Part shown: in pieces, positions 1 to 7,736 of the stretch
Layout of the letters: each line of letters begins with the position of its first letter
How positions within the stretch are numbered: the first letter of the stretch is position 1
From: Nocardioides sp. Arc9.136
Lineage (GTDB): Bacteria; Actinomycetota; Actinomycetes; Propionibacteriales; Nocardioidaceae
Direction of reading: 5' to 3'
Assembly (NCBI RefSeq): GCF_030506255.1
Contig: NZ_CP113431.1
Coordinates: 1,240,001 to 1,304,000, forward strand
Length of the DNA: 64,000 nt
Made by a program: the position numbers and the translations under genes
The notes under the pieces: generated by a model
What the model saw: only the letters and a program-made list of their open reading frames with translations
Database searches by the model: none
Told to the model about the DNA's origin: nothing

Positions 1-558
1 CAGGGCTTCCTGCTCCCGGTCCTCGGCATCCTGCTGGTGACCAGCGAGTGGTCCCAGCGGACCGCGATGGTCACCTTCGCCCTCGAGCCGTCGCGGACGA
101 AGGTCATCGCCGCCAAGACCGTCGCCGCGCTCATCTTCGGCGTCGCGGCCTTCGCCGCCGCCCTCGTGGTGGCTGCCGTGTGCACGATGCTGGGCGGGGC
201 CGACGGCGGCTTCGACGACGTCGAGACGAAGCTCTTCGTGCTGTTCCTCGCGCTGCAGCTGCTCACGATCCTGCAGGGCCTGGCCTACGGCCTGATCCTG
301 CTCAACACCCCCGCGGCGATCGTGACGTTCTTCGTGCTGCCGATCGCCTCGAGCATCGTGTTCAGCCTGGTCTCGGCGCTGGAGGACCTCGCGCCCTGGC
401 TGGACCTGAGCACCGCGCAGGCACCGCTGTTCAACAGCTTCGGCGGGTCCGGGCTGTCCGGTGAGGAGTACGCCCAGCTGGCCACGACCTCGCTGATCTG
501 GATCGTGCTGCCGTTCGTCCTCGGGTTGATCCGCGTGCTGCGGGCCGAGGTCAAGTAG
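1..558 (+). CDS. ABC-2 type transporter permease, 5' truncated
   Basis: The reading frame is open from the first base and ends at a TAG, so the N-terminus lies outside the window. About 185 residues are visible. They hold several hydrophobic membrane segments (for example around AALIFGVAAFAAALVVAAV and LFVLFLALQLLTILQGLAYG) joined by short loops, with a final segment before a basic end. The early part (SEWSQRTAMVTFALEPSR followed by AKTVAAL) resembles the cytoplasmic region of ABC-2 permeases that work with a separate ATPase. That ATPase should lie upstream, outside the window. The substrate cannot be told. The family call is from pattern only. Confidence 0.7.
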   Translation, partial: QGFLLPVLGILLVTSEWSQRTAMVTFALEPSRTKVIAAKTVAALIFGVAAFAAALVVAAVCTMLGGADGGFDDVETKLFVLFLALQLLTILQGLAYGLILLNTPAAIVTFFVLPIASSIVFSLVSALEDLAPWLDLSTAQAPLFNSFGGSGLSGEEYAQLATTSLIWIVLPFVLGLIRVLRAEVK

Positions 559-599
559 CCCGGTCCCGTCCCCGGCTCACCGTCGTCGGCCCGGCCCTC

Positions 600-605
600 T
601 AGCGT
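600..605 (+). promoter_or_regulatory. -10 box for leaderless rph
   Basis: TAGCGT lies exactly 7 nt before the ATG of rph. No Shine-Dalgarno sequence precedes that ATG. In actinobacteria a TANNNT box at this distance puts the transcription start on the start codon, giving a leaderless mRNA. The same arrangement recurs in this window at several genes. Confidence 0.7.
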
Positions 606-612
606 GGTCCCC

Positions 613-1332
613 ATGACACGCGAAGACGGCCGGGCCGACGACGAGCTGCGCCCCGTGAAGATCACCCGCGGCTGGCTGGACCACGCCGCGGGCTCGGTGC
701 TGGTGGAGTTCGGGAAGACCCGCGTCCTCTGCGCCGCCTCCGCCTCCGAGGGCGTCCCGCGCTGGCGCAAGGGCTCCGGCCTGGGCTGGGTCACAGCGGA
801 GTACGCCATGCTCCCGGCCGCCACGAACACCCGCTCGGACCGGGAGTCGGTCAAGGGCCGCATCGGCGGCCGCACCCACGAGATCAGCCGGCTCATCGGC
901 CGCTCGCTGCGCGCGGTGATCGACTACCAGGCGCTGGGGGAGAACACCATCGTCCTGGACTGCGACGTGCTCCAGGCCGACGGCGGCACCCGCACCGCGG
1001 CGATCACCGGGGCCTACGTCGCGCTGGCCGACGCCGTCGCCTCGCTGCGCGCCGCCGGCGCGCTGAAGGGCGAGCCGCTGACCGGCTCGGTCGCCGCGAT
1101 CAGCGTGGGCATCATCGACGGCGTCCCCCGCCTCGACCTGCCCTACGTCGAGGACGTCCGCGCCGAGACCGACATGAACGTCGTGATGACCGGGGCCGGC
1201 AAGTTCGTGGAGGTCCAGGGCACCGCGGAGGGCGCCGCGTTCGACCGCAGCGAGCTCGACGCGCTGCTCGGGCTCGCCGAGAAGGGCTGCGCGGACCTCA
1301 CCCGCCTGCAGCAGGAGGCGCTCGCCCGGTGA
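613..1332 (+). CDS. rph: ribonuclease PH
   Basis: A 239-residue phosphorolytic 3'-5' exoribonuclease that trims tRNA 3' ends, using phosphate and releasing nucleoside diphosphates. The family-typical stretch with [22 protein letters not shown] and [16 protein letters not shown] is intact, and the length is normal. The ATG at 613 is preferred over a GTG 9 bp upstream because TAGCGT sits 7 nt before it, the leaderless spacing. The gene overlaps rdgB by 4 bp (GTGA), so the two are translationally coupled. This rph-rdgB pairing is common in actinobacteria. Confidence 0.96.
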   Translation: MTREDGRADDELRPVKITRGWLDHAAGSVLVEFGKTRVLCAASASEGVPRWRKGSGLGWVTAEYAMLPAATNTRSDRESVKGRIGGRTHEISRLIGRSLRAVIDYQALGENTIVLDCDVLQADGGTRTAAITGAYVALADAVASLRAAGALKGEPLTGSVAAISVGIIDGVPRLDLPYVEDVRAETDMNVVMTGAGKFVEVQGTAEGAAFDRSELDALLGLAEKGCADLTRLQQEALAR

Positions 1333-1928
1333 AGGTCTTCCTGGCCTCGCGCAACGCGAAGAAGCTCGCGGAGATGGAGCGCATCATGCGCGAGCACGCA
1401 CCCGCCATCGAGGTCGTCGGCCTCGACGACGTGCCGGCGTACGACGAGCCGGTCGAGGACCAGCCGACCTTCGAGGGCAACGCCCTGCTCAAGGCCCGGG
1501 CCGGCCTGGCCGCCACCGGGCTGCCCTCCCTGGCCGACGACTCGGGCATCTGCGTCGACGCGCTCAACGGCATGCCGGGCGTCCTGTCCGCCCGCTGGTC
1601 GGGACCGCCGAAGTCCGACGAGCGCAACAACGAGCTGCTGCTCGCCCAGCTGTCCGACGTGCCCGACGAGCGGCGGGGCGCCCACTTCACCTGCGCCGTG
1701 GCCTTCTGCCACCCCGGTGGCGAGCTGGTCGTGCACGGGCGGATGGACGGCCGGGTGCTGCACGGGGTCCGGGGGACCGGCGGCTTCGGGTACGACGTGC
1801 TGTTCGAGGCCGACGACCACCCGGGGCGCTCCACGGCGGAGCTGACCCGCGAGGACAAGGACGCCATCTCCCACCGCGGCCGCGCGCTGCGCGAGATCGC
1901 CCCGCTCGTCGCCGACGCGCTCGGCTGA
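1329..1928 (+). CDS. rdgB: dITP/XTP pyrophosphatase
   Basis: A 199-residue Ham1/RdgB family nucleotide pyrophosphatase that hydrolyses dITP, XTP and similar damaged purine nucleotides to monophosphates, keeping them out of DNA. The N-terminal motif is [13 protein letters not shown], the active-site region [13 protein letters not shown] with [10 protein letters not shown] is complete, and the C-terminal SHRGRAL helix is present. The GTG start overlaps the rph stop by 4 bp, so expression probably follows the leaderless rph transcript. Confidence 0.95.
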   Translation: MKVFLASRNAKKLAEMERIMREHAPAIEVVGLDDVPAYDEPVEDQPTFEGNALLKARAGLAATGLPSLADDSGICVDALNGMPGVLSARWSGPPKSDERNNELLLAQLSDVPDERRGAHFTCAVAFCHPGGELVVHGRMDGRVLHGVRGTGGFGYDVLFEADDHPGRSTAELTREDKDAISHRGRALREIAPLVADALG

Positions 1929-1932
1929 CCGC

Positions 1933-2823
1933 TCAGGCGACGGGCGTCGACCCGGCGGGAGCGGTGCCGCGGCGGACGAGGACCTTGGTGAGCAGCAGCC
2001 CCCACAGGGCCGCGAAGACGAACATGGAGACCGAGTAGACCGCCGCGGGCACCGAGATCTCGGTGTTGTCGAGCACCTCGACGGCGACGAAGATGGCCAG
2101 CGTGGCGTTGTGCACGCCGATCTCCATCGACGACGCGACCGCCTGGGCCTCGCGGACGCCGGCCGCACGCGGCACGACGTACCCCACGACGAGGGAGAGG
2201 GCGCAGAAGACCGCGGCGGCGAGGCCGACGTCGGCGAGGTACTCGCCGACGCTCGAGCGCTGGTCGACCAGGATGCCGAGCACCAGGACGGCCAGGATGA
2301 CCGCCGAGCCGGTGCGCACCGGTCGGTCCATGCGCAGCGCGAACGCCTCCGCGCGGGCACGCACCAGCATGCCGAGCACGACCGGCACGAGGACGACCGC
2401 GAAGACCTCGACCACCTTGGAGAACTGCAGGGAGACCTCGTCGCCGAGGCCGTAGTGGTCGATCGCGAGGTTGGTGATCACCGGCAGGGACGCGATGGCC
2501 ACCACCGAGTTGATCGCGGTCAGCGACACGTTCAGCGCCACGTCGCCGCGGAACAGGTGGCTGAACAGGTTCGCGCTGGTCCCGCCGGGGCTCGCGGCCA
2601 GCAGCATCATGCCGACCGCGAGCAGCGGCGGGAGGTCCAGCAGCTCCACGAGGCCGAAGCAGAGCAGGGGCAGCAGGAGGAGCTGGCAGGCCAGGGCGAC
2701 CGCCACGGCCCGCGGGGCGCGGGCGACGCGACGGAAGTCGTCGGGCACGAGGGACAGGCCGAGGCCGAACATGATGATCGCGAGCGCGATCGGCAGGCCG
2801 ACGGTCGTGAGCGCGGAGTCCAT
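1933..2823 (-). CDS. bile acid:sodium symporter (BASS) family transporter
   Basis: A 296-residue polytopic membrane protein with about nine hydrophobic segments. The family-typical motif LLAASPGGTSANLFSHLFRGD (residues about 77-97) and the later region with EIGVHNATLAI match BASS/SBF transporters. Members move organic anions, such as pantoate, pyruvate or sulfated compounds, with sodium. The substrate here cannot be predicted. It is convergent with rdgB, with stops only a few bases apart. The ATG follows a TAGAGT box by 6 nt and has no ribosome binding site, which supports a leaderless start. Confidence 0.85.
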   Translation of the reverse strand: MDSALTTVGLPIALAIIMFGLGLSLVPDDFRRVARAPRAVAVALACQLLLLPLLCFGLVELLDLPPLLAVGMMLLAASPGGTSANLFSHLFRGDVALNVSLTAINSVVAIASLPVITNLAIDHYGLGDEVSLQFSKVVEVFAVVLVPVVLGMLVRARAEAFALRMDRPVRTGSAVILAVLVLGILVDQRSSVGEYLADVGLAAAVFCALSLVVGYVVPRAAGVREAQAVASSMEIGVHNATLAIFVAVEVLDNTEISVPAAVYSVSMFVFAALWGLLLTKVLVRRGTAPAGSTPVA

Positions 2824-2829
2824 GGCCGG

Positions 2830-2835
2830 ACTCTA
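2830..2835 (-). promoter_or_regulatory. -10 box for leaderless BASS transporter gene
   Basis: On the minus strand TAGAGT ends 6 nt before the ATG of the transporter gene. There is no ribosome binding site in the gap. Confidence 0.55.
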
Positions 2836-2873
2836 GTGACCGGCGTCACAGGCCGCCCGGGAACGGGCCGAGG

Positions 2874-3671
2874 TCAGTCGTCCTTCTTCTTCGTCTGCGT
2901 GGCGAAGGCCTTGGTCGTCACCCGGTCCGGCAGGTGGGTGGCCAGCTCGGCCATCGCGCGGTTCTTCAACGACCCGGCCACGACGTGCGGCTTGCCGGCG
3001 AAGAGTGCGTCGAGCCCGTCCCGGGCGACGTCGTCCGGGTCGTCCTTCGGGCCCTGGCCGAGCGGGGTGTCGAGCAGTCCGGCGCGCCGGAAGAACTCGG
3101 TGTCGGTCGGTCCGGGCATCAGCGAGGTGACGACGACGCCGGTGTCCTGCAGCTCGTGGCGGATGCCCTCGGCGAAGGAGTGCACGAACGCCTTGGACGC
3201 GGCGTACGTCGCCTGGAACGGGCTGGGCGCGACGGCGGCGATCGAGGCGGTCATCAGGATCCGGCCGCTGCCGCGGGCCACCATGTCGTCGACCGCCAGC
3301 TTGGCGAGGTGGACGGTGGAGCGGACGTTGAGGTCGACCAGGCCGAGGTGGCGCTCCAGGTCGGTGTCGGCGAACGTCCCGCCGACACCCACGCCGGCGT
3401 TCAGCGCGACCACGTCGACGGGGCGTCCGGTGCCGGCCGCCTCCTGCCAGAGGTGCGCCACCTCCTCGGGGCGGGTCAGGTCCACCTGCACCGCGCGCAC
3501 GTCGACGCCCAGCTCGGTCCCCAGGTCGGCCGCGGCGACGTGGATCCCCGGCTCCTCGGCGGTCACCACCACGTCGTACCCCCGGCGGCCGAGCTCGCGG
3601 GCGATCGAGAGGCCGATGCCCGTCGACGCGCCGGTCACCAGGGCCAGGCCGGTCTGCTTCGTGTCGTCCAT
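2874..3671 (-). CDS. SDR family NAD(P)-dependent oxidoreductase
   Basis: A 265-residue short-chain dehydrogenase with the Rossmann motif TGASTGIG near residue 14, an NAG-type motif (LNAGVGVGG), a catalytic Ser in TASIAA, and the YxxxK pair in TYAASKAF. The length and order fit classical SDRs of the DltE/YqjQ-like type. The C-terminal tail is Lys-rich (KKKDD). The substrate is unknown. It stands alone between a transporter and tRNA-Leu, with no operon partner. Confidence 0.88.
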   Translation of the reverse strand: MDDTKQTGLALVTGASTGIGLSIARELGRRGYDVVVTAEEPGIHVAAADLGTELGVDVRAVQVDLTRPEEVAHLWQEAAGTGRPVDVVALNAGVGVGGTFADTDLERHLGLVDLNVRSTVHLAKLAVDDMVARGSGRILMTASIAAVAPSPFQATYAASKAFVHSFAEGIRHELQDTGVVVTSLMPGPTDTEFFRRAGLLDTPLGQGPKDDPDDVARDGLDALFAGKPHVVAGSLKNRAMAELATHLPDRVTTKAFATQTKKKDD

Positions 3672-3691
3672 GCCGCACGAGTACCCACGGG

Positions 3692-3765
3692 TGCGCCCGG
3701 AGAGACTCGAACTCTCACTGGCCAGGACCTAAACCTGGTGCCTCTGCCAATTGGGCTACGGGCGC
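3692..3765 (-). tRNA. tRNA-Leu (TAG anticodon)
   Basis: A 74-nt cloverleaf. The acceptor GCGCCCG pairs perfectly with CGGGCGC, the anticodon stem is CCAGG/CCTGG around loop TTTAGGT, and the T arm is GAGAG-TTCGAGT-CTCTC. The anticodon TAG reads CUA. The D stem is short (GCC/GGC), as in leucine tRNAs. The variable region is only 5 nt, not the long arm usual for bacterial tRNA-Leu. CCA is not encoded. Confidence 0.9.
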
Positions 3766-3794
3766 GCGGCGCCGAGTCTAGGGAGCAGGCGTGC

Positions 3795-4271
3795 TCAGGC
3801 CAGCGCAAGGTCCTTGCGCAGCTTCGCGACGTGGCCGGTGGCCTTGACGTTGTACTGCGCGACCTCGACGGCGCCGTCCTCGCCGACCACCACGGTGGAG
3901 CGGATGACGCCCTGGACGACCTTGCCGTAGAGCTTCTTCTCCCCGAAGGCGCCCCAGGCGGTCATCACCGACCGGTCGGGGTCGGACAGCAGCCGGATGG
4001 TGAGGCCCTCCTTCTCGCGGAACCGCGCGAGCTTCTCGGGCCCGTCCGGTGAGATGCCGAGGACCTCGTAGCCCTGCGCCTGCAGCGAGTCGAGGGAGTC
4101 ACTGAAGTCGCAGGCCTGCTTGGTGCAGCCCGGGGTCATCGCCGAGGGGTAGAAGTAGACGATCACCTTGCGGCCCCGCAGGTCGCTCAGCGTCACCTGC
4201 TCACCGGCGTCGTCGGTGAGCGTGAAGTCCGGTGCGGTGTCGCCGGGGGAGAGGCGGGGCGTCTCGGCCAC
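3795..4271 (-). CDS. bcp: thioredoxin-dependent peroxiredoxin, PrxQ/Bcp type
   Basis: A 158-residue thiol peroxidase that reduces hydrogen peroxide and organic hydroperoxides. The peroxidatic Cys49 in TPGCTKQACDF has its resolving Cys54 five residues on, the alpha-2 PrxQ pattern. The GTG start is chosen because AAGGAG lies about 6 nt upstream. A longer frame upstream would run through the Nur-like operator and has no ribosome binding site. The promoter is shared, back to back, with the nickel/cobalt transporter operon. Confidence 0.93.
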   Translation of the reverse strand: MAETPRLSPGDTAPDFTLTDDAGEQVTLSDLRGRKVIVYFYPSAMTPGCTKQACDFSDSLDSLQAQGYEVLGISPDGPEKLARFREKEGLTIRLLSDPDRSVMTAWGAFGEKKLYGKVVQGVIRSTVVVGEDGAVEVAQYNVKATGHVAKLRKDLALA

Positions 4272-4284
4272 GAGGGGCTCCTTC

Positions 4285-4301
4285 TTGCAAGTGATGTGCA
4301 A
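4285..4301. promoter_or_regulatory. Nur-like (nickel-responsive Fur family) operator
   Basis: TTGCAA-GTGAT-GTGCAA is an inverted repeat with 5-bp spacing. It matches the Streptomyces Nur box as I recall it (tTGCaa-N5-ttGCAA) with one mismatch. It lies between bcp and the nickel/cobalt transporter operon and covers a possible -35 of a promoter whose -10 would be TAGGCT, 16 bp downstream. Binding there would block transcription when nickel is plentiful. Confidence 0.6.
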
Positions 4302-4306
4302 CAACC

Positions 4307-4312
4307 TAGGCT
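4307..4312 (+). promoter_or_regulatory. putative -10 box of the cbiMNQO operon
   Basis: TAGGCT lies 16 bp after TTGCAA, the left half of the Nur-like site, and about 84 bp before the cbiM start. It would give a 5' leader of about 75-80 nt. I see no cobalamin riboswitch in that leader. Confidence 0.45.
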
Positions 4313-4396
4313 GGGCGGGTACGACGTACCGCCGGGGACCCGACGGTACCGACCAGCACCGACGGTCGAGGCCGCCGCACCGGGAGGAGCCGCTCC

Positions 4397-5083
4397 ATGC
4401 ACGTGCCCGACGGGTTCCTGGACGCACCGACGTCCGTCGCCACCGGGGTGGTCGCCGCGGGCGCCATCGGCGTCGCCCTCTACAAGGCCCGCACCGAGCT
4501 CGACGACCGGACCGCGCCGATGGCCGGCCTGGTCGCGGCGTTCGTGTTCGCGGCCCAGATGATCAACTTCCCGGTCGGTGCCGGCACGAGCGGCCACCTG
4601 ATGGGCGGGACGCTCGCCGCGGTGCTCGTGGGGCCGTGGACGGGGTTGCTGTGCGTCTCGGTGGTGCTCGTGGTCCAGGCCCTCTTCATGGCCGACGGCG
4701 GCATCACCGCGCTCGGCACGAACGTCGTGCTGATCGCCGTGGTCACCGCGCTGGTCGGGTACGTCGTGTTCCGCGCGCTGCAGGCCGTCCTGCCGCGACG
4801 GGTGGGCACGGTCGCGCCGGTCGCCGCCGTCGCGGCGTTCGTCTCGGTCCCGGTCGCAGCCGTCGTCTTCAGCCTGCTCTTCGCGGTCGGCGGCACCGCC
4901 CCGGTCGACACCGGCAAGGTGCTGACCGCGATGGTGGGCTGGCACGTCCTCATCGGCATCGGCGAGGCGGTCGTCACGGGCCTGGTGGTCGGTGCGGTCG
5001 TCGCGGCCCGGCCGGACCTGGTCCGCGGTGCCCGACCGGTCGTCGCGGCCCGCGAGCTCGAGATCCGGACGGTGGCCGCGTGA
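4397..5083 (+). CDS. cbiM: nickel/cobalt ECF transporter substrate-binding membrane subunit
   Basis: A 228-residue polytopic membrane protein, the S-component of an energy-coupling factor importer. The N-terminus MHVPDGFL is the conserved metal-binding motif of the CbiM/NikM family, where His2 and the N-terminal amine chelate Ni or Co. The region with NFPVGAGTSGHLMGG is also typical. GGAGGAG precedes the ATG. It heads a four-gene operon with 1-4 bp junctions. A Nur-like operator upstream and the lack of a B12 riboswitch favour nickel over cobalt, which is inference. Confidence 0.92.
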   Translation: MHVPDGFLDAPTSVATGVVAAGAIGVALYKARTELDDRTAPMAGLVAAFVFAAQMINFPVGAGTSGHLMGGTLAAVLVGPWTGLLCVSVVLVVQALFMADGGITALGTNVVLIAVVTALVGYVVFRALQAVLPRRVGTVAPVAAVAAFVSVPVAAVVFSLLFAVGGTAPVDTGKVLTAMVGWHVLIGIGEAVVTGLVVGAVVAARPDLVRGARPVVAARELEIRTVAA

Positions 5084-5463
5084 GCGGGCCGGCCGGCAGC
5101 CGCCCCCGGGTGAGCACCCGCGCCCTCGTGGTCGCCGGGCTCGTCGTCGCCCTGCTCGTCGCCGGCGTCGCCAGCTACTACGCCAGCGCGCACCCCGACG
5201 GCCTCGAGCACGTCGCCGGCGAGACGGGCTTCCTGGACTCCGCCGAGGACTCGCCGACCTCGGACAGCCCGTTCGCCGACTACTCGACCAAGGGCGTCGA
5301 CGACGAGCGGCTCAGCGTGGGCATCGCCGGCGTGCTCGGGACGCTCGCCGTGCTGGTCCTGGCGGGCGGCCTCGCGCTGCTCCTGCGCCGGCGCGGGCCC
5401 CGGCCCGAGGCGGCCGACGACGAGCGTGACCCCCGTCGGGGCCACGAAGCCGAGCAGGTCTGA
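5080..5463 (+). CDS. PDGLE-domain small subunit (CbiN/NikN type) of ECF transporter
   Basis: A 127-residue protein starting at a GTG that overlaps the cbiM stop by 4 bp. It has one membrane segment at about residues 14-34, an outer loop that begins with HPDGLE, the motif that names the PDGLE domain, an acidic outside stretch, and a second membrane segment near residue 90-107 before an Arg-rich tail. Such two-helix proteins assist the CbiM/NikM subunit in metal capture. Its position between cbiM and cbiQ fits that role. Confidence 0.85.
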   Translation: MSGPAGSRPRVSTRALVVAGLVVALLVAGVASYYASAHPDGLEHVAGETGFLDSAEDSPTSDSPFADYSTKGVDDERLSVGIAGVLGTLAVLVLAGGLALLLRRRGPRPEAADDERDPRRGHEAEQV

Positions 5464-6168
5464 GTGGGCGCCGCCCACGGCCACCGCCTGCACCACCACG
5501 GCCACAGCGCCGTCCACCGCGCGCCGGCGCACCTGAAGATCCTCGCCCTCGTCGGCTTCGTGCTGCTCGTCGTGGCGACCCCCCACGAGTGGTACGCCGC
5601 GTTCCCGGCCTACCTCGCGGTGGTGGTCGGCGTCGTCGTCTCCGCCCACGTGCCGCTGCTGTGGGTCGTGCGGCGGATGGTCGTCGAGGTGCCGTTCCTC
5701 GTCTTCGCGGCGCTCGTGCCCTTCGTGGCCCACGGCCCCCGCACGGAGGTCCTCGGGCTCAGCGTGTCCGAGCCGGGCCTGGTCGCCGCGTGGGGGCTCG
5801 CGGTCAAGGGCACCCTCGGCGTGATGGCGTCGCTGACGCTGGCCGCCACGACCGAGCCCACCGACGTGCTGCGCGGTCTGCGCCGCCTGCGCGTCCCGGC
5901 CCTGATGGTCGAGATCATGTCCTTCATGCTGCGCTACCTCGACGTCGTGACCGGCGACCTCGGCCGGATGCTGACCGCGATGCGCTCCCGCGGCTGCGAC
6001 CCCCGCTCGCCGCGGCACTGGCCGGCGCTCGCGCGCTCGCTGGGTGCGCTGTTCATCCGCAGCTACGAGCGCGGCGAGCGGGTGCACCTCGCGATGCTCT
6101 CCCGCGGCTACACCGGCACCATGCCCGCGGCCGCCCGCACCGCCCCGGCCGGCGGGGGCGAGCGGTGA
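5464..6168 (+). CDS. cbiQ: ECF transporter transmembrane (T) component
   Basis: A 234-residue membrane protein that couples the ATPase to the substrate subunit. The GTG start follows the previous stop directly. Two Ala/Ser-Arg-Gly motifs (AMRSRG and MLSRG), about 40 residues apart in the cytoplasmic loop, are the ATPase-contact motifs of CbiQ proteins. The N-terminus is unusually His-rich (HGHRLHHHGH), which could bind the metal at the membrane surface. The gene overlaps cbiO by 4 bp. Confidence 0.92.
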   Translation: MGAAHGHRLHHHGHSAVHRAPAHLKILALVGFVLLVVATPHEWYAAFPAYLAVVVGVVVSAHVPLLWVVRRMVVEVPFLVFAALVPFVAHGPRTEVLGLSVSEPGLVAAWGLAVKGTLGVMASLTLAATTEPTDVLRGLRRLRVPALMVEIMSFMLRYLDVVTGDLGRMLTAMRSRGCDPRSPRHWPALARSLGALFIRSYERGERVHLAMLSRGYTGTMPAAARTAPAGGGER

Positions 6169-7004
6169 CCGCGCCGGTGCTCGACGTCCGCGGCCTGGCC
6201 TACGCCTACCCCGACGGCCACCAGGCCCTCTTCGGCGTCGACCTGCACGTCCACCGCGGTGAGCGCGTCGCGCTCCTGGGTCCCAACGGGGCCGGCAAGA
6301 CGACGCTGGTGCTCCACCTCAACGGCATCCTCACCGCGGGCGCCGGCACCGTCGAGGTCAGCGGGCTCCGCGTCGCCAGGAAGAACCTGCAGGAGGTCCG
6401 TCGCCGCGTCGGCATCGTCTTCCAGGACCCCGACGACCAGCTCTTCATGGGCAGCGTCCGGGAGGACGTCGCCTTCGGCCCGGCCAACCTCGGCGTCCGC
6501 GGCGCCGACCTCGACCGCCGCGTGATGACGGCGCTCGAGCAGGTCGGGATGGCCGAGCACGTCGACCGGCCGCCGCACCACCTCTCCTTCGGCCAGCGCC
6601 GCCGGGTCGCGGTGGCCACCGTGCTGGCCATGCAGCCCGAGGTGCTCGTGCTCGACGAGCCGTCCTCGAACCTCGATCCCGCCTCGCGCCGCGAGCTCGC
6701 CGACATCCTGCGCTCGCTCGACGTCACCGTGCTGATGGTCACCCACGACCTGCCCTACGCCCTCGAGCTCTGCCCCCGCGCGGTCGTGCTCTCCGACGGG
6801 AGCTTGGTCGCCGACGGGTCGACGTACGACGTCCTGACCGACGACGCGCTCATGCGCGCGCACCGCCTGGAGCTGCCGTTCGGCTTCGACCCGCGCTCGA
6901 TCGGGCGCGGAGTGGGCACCGGGACCGCACCGCACCGCGCGGGTGAGGCCGGGGGATTGGTAGCGTCTCCCGGCACGCACACGAACCCAGGAGACCTCAC
7001 GTGA
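6165..7004 (+). CDS. cbiO: ECF transporter ATP-binding subunit
   Basis: A 279-residue ABC ATPase. Walker A is GPNGAGKTT, the Q loop is VFQDPDDQLF (a typical CbiO signature), the ABC signature is LSFGQRRRVA with Phe where most ABC proteins have Gly, Walker B is VLVLDEPSSNLD, and the H loop is VTHD. It ends the cbiMNQO-type operon. The final 30 or so residues are low complexity and run over a probable promoter (TAGCGT near 6961) for the next gene, so the C-terminus may be poorly conserved. Confidence 0.94.
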   Translation: MTAPVLDVRGLAYAYPDGHQALFGVDLHVHRGERVALLGPNGAGKTTLVLHLNGILTAGAGTVEVSGLRVARKNLQEVRRRVGIVFQDPDDQLFMGSVREDVAFGPANLGVRGADLDRRVMTALEQVGMAEHVDRPPHHLSFGQRRRVAVATVLAMQPEVLVLDEPSSNLDPASRRELADILRSLDVTVLMVTHDLPYALELCPRAVVLSDGSLVADGSTYDVLTDDALMRAHRLELPFGFDPRSIGRGVGTGTAPHRAGEAGGLVASPGTHTNPGDLT

Positions 7005-7252
7005 GCAAGGGCAACGACACCTCCTCCCTCGAGCGCGAGATCGAGGAGACCCGCGAGCGCCTGGCGACCACCATCGACCAGCTCCTGCACCGCTCCAGCC
7101 CCAAGACGATCGTCGGCCGCGAGGTCGACTCGATCAAGGCGCACTACGTCGACGCCGCGGGCAACCCGCGCACCGACAACATCCTCAAGACCGTCGGCGC
7201 GGTCGTCGGCGCGGTCGCCGTCCTGGTGGTCCTGCGCAAGGTGACCTCCTGA
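7001..7252 (+). CDS. DUF3618 domain protein
   Basis: An 83-residue protein with an amphipathic N-terminal half that begins with SLEREIEETRERLATTIDQLLHR as a likely coiled coil, then a C-terminal membrane segment (VGAVVGAVAVLVVL) and a basic end. This is the DUF3618 layout, a small actinobacterial membrane-anchored protein of unknown role. The GTG start overlaps the cbiO stop by 4 bp and GGAG lies upstream. A TAGCGT box inside the end of cbiO may give it its own promoter. Confidence 0.8.
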   Translation: MSKGNDTSSLEREIEETRERLATTIDQLLHRSSPKTIVGREVDSIKAHYVDAAGNPRTDNILKTVGAVVGAVAVLVVLRKVTS

Positions 7253-7266
7253 CCGTGGGGCGCGCC

Positions 7267-7590
7267 ATGAACGACGGCACGCCGATCAAGATGCTGCACG
7301 ACCGCATCCTGTGCGAGGTCGACAAGGACGCCGGTGAGCGCCGCTCCACCGGTGGCATCGTCATCCCCGCTACCGCGGCCATGGGCGCCACCCGGCTCTC
7401 CTGGTCCAAGGTCGTCGCCGTCGGGCCGCAGGCGCGCGCCGTCGAGGTCGGCGACCGGGTCCTGTTCGAGGCCGAGGACAAGGCCGAGGTCGAGGTCCAC
7501 GGTGAGCTGTACGTCGTGATGCGCGAGCGCGACGTGCACGCCGTCGCTGCCGACCGGCTGGCCGACGAGGCGACCGGGCTCTACCTCTGA
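7267..7590 (+). CDS. GroES-like co-chaperonin family protein
   Basis: A 107-residue protein of the Cpn10 fold. It has the family-typical start IKMLHDRILCEVD, a mobile-loop-like GERRSTGGIVIP, then VVAVGP and a GDRVLFE strand. It is longer than GroES and diverges at its C-terminus, and no groEL is adjacent, so it is likely a paralogue and not the main co-chaperonin. The ATG is preferred over a GTG 12 bp upstream because GGGG lies 6 nt before it. Confidence 0.75.
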   Translation: MNDGTPIKMLHDRILCEVDKDAGERRSTGGIVIPATAAMGATRLSWSKVVAVGPQARAVEVGDRVLFEAEDKAEVEVHGELYVVMRERDVHAVAADRLADEATGLYL

Positions 7591-7661
7591 CCCCGACCCC
7601 GGCTGACTGCCGGTCGGCGGTGGCACGGAGCGATCGTGGTCTGAGCTGATCGCCGCCTCTT

Positions 7662-7681
7662 CAGCGACCCTGTTGTCGCTG
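7662..7681. terminator. short hairpin between convergent genes
   Basis: CAGCGAC and GTCGCTG form a 7-bp stem with a 6-nt loop, in the 146-bp gap between the GroES-like gene and the sortase gene. There is no T tract. I see nothing else in the gap. Confidence 0.4.
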
Positions 7682-7736
7682 GACACCGGACGCGCCAGCC
7701 CGGGGCCAAGGGACGAAGCAGCACGACGCCGGCCAG

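Noticed and set aside
4313..4396. A cobalamin riboswitch before cbiM
   Set aside because: The leader is only about 80 nt, and no B12-box-like sequence is visible.
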